From Scortum barcoo (Eukaryota; Chordata; Actinopteri; Centrarchiformes; Terapontidae), in the NCBI GenBank assembly GCA_023238725.1, contig CM041546.1:6778483-6842482 (forward strand): a DNA stretch of 64,000 nt, in the 5' to 3' direction. A program made the position numbers and the translations under genes. Shown piece by piece: positions 61,201 through 64,000 of the stretch. Position 1 is the first letter of the stretch; each line of letters begins with the position of its first letter. The notes under the pieces are model-generated. The model had not been told where the DNA came from and did no database searches. It was given only the letters and a program-made list of their open reading frames with translations.

Positions 61201-62829
61201 GGGATATGACCCCTGGCTGTTTCAGTGGTGCGCAGATCCCCCTCCGCATGGCCTCAGGGGGTGATGGGAGTTTAATATAAGGCTGACAGGCCTAACAAGG
61301 GTGAGGTCACCCCAGCTCTAATAACTCAGCGAGGAAATACACTGTCTGTCTCCGCCACTCTGAGAAGGGAGACCTGACAGTTCAGTTAACACACTGGTAA
61401 ATTTAGTGGAGGGCACCGGTTCTGGGTTATCTGGTTTCACACACATGCACAGACACAGAGAAACACCGCCAGACGCTCGGACGCTATGTCTGAGGTGCTT
61501 GTTTTCCTCGCCTGGATGAGCAGGCCCCGTATGCATTTAGTCGCAGCGCAAACACACATGCAGCCCTTCTCCCTCGCACGCTTTCACTCGCATGTACCTT
61601 GACACATAATACATACAGCACGGCTCTGTGGGCTCTGTGTTTCGGCCTCTCTCTCACACACGTATACACACATACAGTAGGCCTGTTTGTTCTCTCCTTT
61701 GCAAAATAAAGCTAGTCCTATAATAGTTATAACATAAGTGCAGCTTTTCACTTGGCACTCACTGGGACAGAGCAGCATTTGTAACTGATATATCTGCTGC
61801 TGACTTTTTTTTTCTCTGCAACACATGTTCATCGATCAGTAACACATGTTGAATAATATACACACAATGCATGTTAAAAGTGGCTATTGCCAGGCAGACT
61901 CTTTTTTAAATAATCCTGTTTTATAAACTGATTCAGTGCTTTATGTCTTTGTTGCATGAGCACTTAACAAAAGCTGGCATGAGGATTTGCTCATTACTCA
62001 ACGATATGCCATATGGATGTGATGGAGCTCTTATGTTCTGAAAACTTAATAAGAGTCTTCAAGCAGCGGTACCCATAAATGTCATTATCAACAATGAGCG
62101 CTTCTTAAATCAATTCTTTCAGCGCTGTTCACCACAACAAAAGCACAGAAAATGCGGCTGCTCACTTGAGGAAGCGGCTGAGGTACTGGCGGCTGCAGGA
62201 CGACCAGGAGAAGACGCCGTTGTGGCCAGCTAACGTGGGAGACATGATGTTGCCCTCTGACTTCTTGCAAACGTTCCCTTCGCCATCGTGGACCATCCCA
62301 AAACTGGGGGGAGAAAAAGTGAGCATGTGAATGTGTTTAGAGTAAGAGTGAGCGAGCAGAAAGCACAATATTGCATTACTGTTATGCTCCTGAAGGATTC
62401 AAACATCACCAGCTTGTGAATTTTTGCATGTTATTCCACTGGATCATTTATCGTGGCACGTATTTAACACGTCATACATTTTTCAACGCGTTCTTAAACA
62501 CACACATCATTTTTTTAAGGGCATGTTATGCATTTGATGGATAGCTGACAGTACATAAATGACAGATAATGAGGGGAGGGATGGGAAATGTCATGCAGCA
62601 GAGGCCCCTGGCCGGACGCGAACAGAGGACTTTGTGGTTCCTGGTCGACACCTGAACCAGACAAACTTTTCTTTCTTACTTTTTTTTGCATCATGTAATC
62701 ATAAGGGGGATGGAAAGCCTTACTTGTGCCCGGACTCATGGGCGATGGTGAATGCCAGACCCAGGCCTGTGTCCTCATTAATGGTGCAGCTCCGGTACTT
62801 ACTGCACATCCCGCTGATCGGAGCGAAAC
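35408..62829 (-). CDS. ADAMTS16: ADAMTS16 (partial, 3' 17 coding exons), two frame breaks
   Basis: Secreted zinc metalloprotease of the extracellular matrix. Exons on the minus strand: 62829-62724, 62303-62166, 58753-58600, 56142-56047, 53019-52871, 51404-51232, 51093-50963, 50622-50499, 50338-50093, 49868-49733, 48325-48199, 37896-37692, 36897-36709, 36537-36481, 36218-36003, 35822-35671, 35523-35408. The exons run from GFAPISGMCSKYRSCTINED (just before the zinc site) through disintegrin-like, TSR1, Cys-rich, spacer and TSR2-6 to PLAC. ADAMTS16 rather than ADAMTS18 is judged from near identity to remembered human ADAMTS16 and from ICE1/TENT4A next door. The signal peptide, propeptide and first half of the protease lie beyond 64000; I found no further exon between 62830 and 64000. 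All phases match except in exons 50338-50093 and 35822-35671, each one base too long. Read literally, the protein would stop in the spacer at 50166. Confidence 0.92.
35671..35822 (-). CDS. ADAMTS16: ADAMTS16 TSR6 exon with +1 frame break
   Basis: Starts CTVTCGGGVQARTVQCLLQG in the correct phase. The literal frame stops at 35727-35729. One frame over, SGGCAPQLKPSMSQACNTNF and CPQPEKK continue to the donor, aligning with human SGCLLHQKPSASLACNTHFC. The exon is 152 bases, while neighbours require 151. The extra base lies in 35744-35774 and cannot be placed exactly; a GGG run or the TCTCTCC stretch are the likely spots. Confidence 0.88.
36003..36218 (-). CDS. ADAMTS16: ADAMTS16 end of TSR5 and linker to TSR6
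   Basis: 72 codons: DTAGKYRELAAKKCHHVPKP, a Pro-rich linker (PPQPLPQPPPR), then WHTSPWSQ. The chosen acceptor is atacag|GAC; a second AG nine bases downstream (ctgcag|GAA) would also keep the frame and drop DTA. Confidence 0.92.
36481..36537 (-). CDS. ADAMTS16: ADAMTS16 TSR5, 57-base exon
   Basis: 19 codons: CSVTCGRGYQARFIKCAEK. Phase 0 at both ends. Human: CSVTCERGTQKRFLKCAEK. Small but unmistakable. Confidence 0.95.
36709..36897 (-). CDS. ADAMTS16: ADAMTS16 TSR4 exon
   Basis: 63 codons from CSRKCGNGLRKRTVLC to KQRKVQWFVSTWQE. Corresponds to human CSHTCGKGWRKRAVAC..KLQWLVSAWSQ. CSRKCGNG has Lys in place of Ser/Thr, so this repeat lacks the usual O-fucose acceptor. Confidence 0.94.
37692..37896 (-). 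CDS. ADAMTS16: ADAMTS16 TSR3 exon
   Basis: Encodes WSVGEWGVCSRSCGGGQQTR and continues to CNTPSCPPVWTAGPWSQ. The Ser before WSV is completed across the long intron (AG|C). O-fucosylation motif CSRSCGGG present. Confidence 0.95.
37897..48198 (-). other. ADAMTS16: 10.3-kb ADAMTS16 intron, no gene inside
   Basis: No embedded gene was recognised. It contains a GT microsatellite (42111-42144), GA-rich low-complexity tracts (41733-41754, 42222-42310) and a CT tract (46553-46574). Reading frames of up to 137 codons here are repeat-derived or random. It is by far the longest intron present, a usual place for regulatory elements, but I cannot identify any by eye. Confidence 0.6.
42111..42144. repeat. 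(GT)n microsatellite
   Basis: Mostly pure GT repeat with a single GC interruption near 42135, within the long ADAMTS16 intron. Confidence 0.9.
48199..48325 (-). CDS. ADAMTS16: ADAMTS16 TSR2, second exon
   Basis: Encodes KMNTKSACYKDLRVQVNMSH, then CNPRSRPATGLMPCNTQPCP. Matches human CYRDLKFQVNMSFCNPKTRP. The donor AG|gtcaga opens the largest intron in the window. Confidence 0.94.
49150..49201. repeat. (CA)n microsatellite
   Basis: About 26 uninterrupted CA units in the ADAMTS16 intron between 49733 and 48325. Confidence 0.95.
49733..49868 (-). CDS. ADAMTS16: ADAMTS16 end of spacer and start of TSR2
   Basis: Encodes VLLQGWNPGVRWEYTLKKGD then NYTWAIIRSQCSATCAG. The human counterpart is LLFQGRNPGVAWEY..YTWAIVRSECSVSCGGG. 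Phase 0 at its start confirms that the preceding exon should end in phase 0. Confidence 0.94.
50093..50338 (-). CDS. ADAMTS16: ADAMTS16 spacer exon with +1 frame break
   Basis: Begins QYYGVVTIPAGARSIRVMEL and runs to NGHWTVDWPGRHP. The literal frame then gives HRWSHF and a stop at 50166-50168. One frame over, IAGAIFEYKRPYNRPESLIS and TGPTNETLVIE continue, aligning residue for residue with human WPGRYKFSGTTFDYRRSYNE. The exon is 246 bases, while flanking phases require 245. The extra base fits a CCCC run on the gene strand (GGGG at 50186-50189). Confidence 0.9.
50499..51404 (-). CDS. ADAMTS16: ADAMTS16 Cys-rich domain, three exons
   Basis: Exons 51404-51232 (PAYGGKFCEGSSRSYKLCNT, end of TSR1, then CAEFNSKQFRGWYYTWRPYT), 51093-50963 (QDVCKLYCFAEGYDFFFALA, then CIDGLCE) and 50622-50499 (RVGCDRVLGSTAVPDACGVC, then KIYKGQYSKQHYTN). 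Cysteine positions follow the ADAMTS Cys-rich pattern and all three phases agree. Confidence 0.94.
52871..53019 (-). CDS. ADAMTS16: ADAMTS16 end of disintegrin domain and TSR1
   Basis: Encodes WCRRGQCVKQGDEGPRPQHG followed by WSEWSSWSACSRSCESG, the central thrombospondin type-1 repeat with its C-mannosylation WxxWxxW and O-fucosylation CxxSCxxG motifs. Human has CSRTCGGG; a Glu-Ser replaces Gly-Gly here. Confidence 0.94.
55999..56023. repeat. (AC)n microsatellite
   Basis: About 12 AC units, 24 bases from the 3' boundary of the disintegrin exon ending at 56047. Confidence 0.9.
56047..56142 (-). CDS. ADAMTS16: ADAMTS16 disintegrin-like domain, second exon
   Basis: 32 codons: DICKALWCHRVGRKCETKFM then PAAEGSACGPDM. 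Cysteine spacing matches the family. Donor ATG|gtgact. Confidence 0.94.
58600..58753 (-). CDS. ADAMTS16: ADAMTS16 disintegrin-like domain, first exon
   Basis: Encodes SAQALCLSDEPRAVKEYRYP, then EKLPGELYDADTQCKWQFGE and ends LCTLDFKK. Almost colinear with human; phase 0 at the 3' end. Confidence 0.95.
59464..59519. repeat. (GT)n microsatellite
   Basis: GT repeat interrupted by TCTGTAT, then a GA tract, in an ADAMTS16 intron. Confidence 0.9.
62166..62303 (-). CDS. ADAMTS16: ADAMTS16 protease exon: third zinc His and Met-turn
   Basis: Completes the motif HESGHNFGMVHD (HExxHxxGxxHD) and carries the Met-turn GNIMSPT, the hallmark of metzincins. Continues NGVFSWSSCSRQYLSRFL. All catalytic residues visible in the window are intact. 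Confidence 0.95.
62724..62829 (-). CDS. ADAMTS16: ADAMTS16 protease exon with HExxH
   Basis: Encodes GFAPISGMCSKYRSCTINED, TGLGLAFTIAHESGH plus two bases. HESGH supplies the first two zinc-binding His and the catalytic Glu. Acceptor cgcag|G, donor AA|gtaagg. The exon starts in phase 1, so at least one upstream exon lies off the window. Confidence 0.95.
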
Positions 62830-64000
62830 CTGCGAAAACCAGTGACACAGTTTGCATCACAAATTCTACATCACAGTTGAATCTGCTCCATCAGTCAAAC
62901 TCAGTCAGCTCCAACATAAACTGTAAGCGATCTAACACAATAACAATGGCCAAGCTGTGTTTGGTCCTACTTAACAAAAAATGTGACTTTTTAACTTTGC
63001 AACGCCAACAGTGATTATCAGTGCAAACCAAGAGGATTCTCTCAGATGGGAAGCAGAAGACGCGCCCTTGTCTTAGCTAGTTGTCGACTGCATGCAGAAG
63101 AAATATCAAACACACCATAACTGGGTTAAAACCCCGCCATATGTTAATGTATGGGACTCTGTGGGAACATTCCTAGATCCCCCTGCCACCTCTCACTTCA
63201 CTTTAAAAGATTTTTTATCTGTCTTCGCTTCTTTCTCATATCTCTCATTCTCTATTAAACTCCCTTTTACTGTTCAGCTCCCTTTATGCCTGCCTCACAC
63301 ACACACACACACACATTCTAGCTCTGAATCACCCACAGGGGCCTCCCTTAATGTTTTTGTCTCAGCGTCTCAGCGTCTCAGCGAGAATTTAGCCTTGTGT
63401 TTTGTTATTTTATTGCTCTAAGTCATTCGCGAAAGAGTGCAAAACCCCTCAAGTAATGTTCTCATGTACATAACTAATGTGAATAATGACATTAAACGTA
63501 AACGGGCAGACTGACTGTGAGAACTGCCTTTTAGATCCTTTTTTGTGTCAGGAAAGAGGTAGATCATTGATATTATATGCTGGTTGTGAAATATGGAGCA
63601 AAACATTGAGGGGTAGGGCTGTAGCAGTAATGCAAATAAACTGTGTTATATACTGACTGGTAGCACTAATGGTAATTTTGCCTTGCGCCTCTGGGAATGA
63701 CTCAACTAACTCTTTTTTTTTTTTGTTTGACCGCTCATGCACAGAGGCACACACAGACCTTTGAACTGGGCTTTCATAGCAACGATTAGGACTAATGCTA
63801 GCCTCAACACTTTGAAGTCAAAACCTAAGTCTGGGGTTTGAAGGTCATGTAAATGTGTGTTTGTTTGTTACTGTGTAAAATGTGTGTGTGTGTGTGAATG
63901 AGTGAGTGAGTATGTGTCACTGTGTGTTTCTCTGGGACACACAAAGGAAGTTTTTTCTCACAGTGTGGAAGGCAACAATGTAATGTGTTGGCATGGTCAT
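62830..64000 (-). other. ADAMTS16: ADAMTS16 intron reaching the window edge
   Basis: No exon encoding the preceding protease segment (which in human includes a HADHTLSSFCQW-like block) is visible on either strand. The stretch holds CA and GT simple repeats only. The rest of the gene continues to the right. Confidence 0.6.
63360..63384. repeat. Short tandem repeat, TCTCAGCG x3
   Basis: Three copies of an 8-base unit in the ADAMTS16 intron upstream of the first visible exon. A CA microsatellite (63297-63316) lies 45 bases to the left. Confidence 0.8.

Noticed and set aside
62830..64000. Search for the preceding ADAMTS16 protease exon
   Set aside because: Both strands were read; no segment encodes the expected motif with fitting splice sites, so the exon is outside the window.

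Overview
This window is vertebrate nuclear DNA, almost certainly from a teleost fish and probably a percomorph. It has small coding exons with GT/AG introns, CA/GT and CT microsatellites, a copy of an AT-rich interspersed repeat that I associate with percomorph introns, and proteins close to, but distinct from, the human orthologues. No operon, phage or CRISPR structure is present. Three protein-coding genes, all on the minus strand, and one tRNA gene account for the coding content. Orthologue names and comparisons with human proteins come from memory, not from a search.

Layout from left to right. 1-9.2 kb: no gene; it lies downstream of TENT4A and contains one clear ~109-bp inverted repeat (554-662). 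9.2-19.3 kb: TENT4A (PAPD7), 12 coding exons, with a probable ~1.9-kb 3' UTR and a promoter near 19.5 kb. Its last exon carries a 4-bp tandem duplication that switches the reading frame before the conserved C-terminus. 19.6-21.5 kb: short TENT4A/ICE1 intergenic stretch plus the ICE1 3' UTR. 21.5-29.6 kb: ICE1, 20 coding exons, with every splice phase consistent; about 1410 residues. 30.25 kb: a tRNA-Glu(CTC) gene on the plus strand just upstream of the ICE1 promoter. 30.3-35.4 kb: intergenic plus the ADAMTS16 3' UTR. 35.4-62.8 kb: the last 17 coding exons of ADAMTS16, from the zinc-binding part of the protease domain to the PLAC domain. Its 5' exons lie beyond the right edge. Two of these exons each carry one base too many.

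The order on the gene strand, ADAMTS16 then ICE1 then TENT4A, is the order I recall on human 5p15, without the intervening MED10/NSUN2/SRD5A1 group. The three genes are not a functional pathway. TENT4A is a nuclear non-canonical poly(A) polymerase, ICE1 is the scaffold of the little elongation complex for snRNA transcription, and ADAMTS16 is a secreted extracellular-matrix metalloprotease. They are neighbours by ancestral synteny.

The main thing to check is three frame breaks (11438-11446, 35744-35774, 50186-50189), all extra bases in short repeats or runs inside otherwise intact exons. Consensus errors in the assembly are the simplest explanation; real loss of function in ADAMTS16 is the alternative. 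I found no previously undescribed system.
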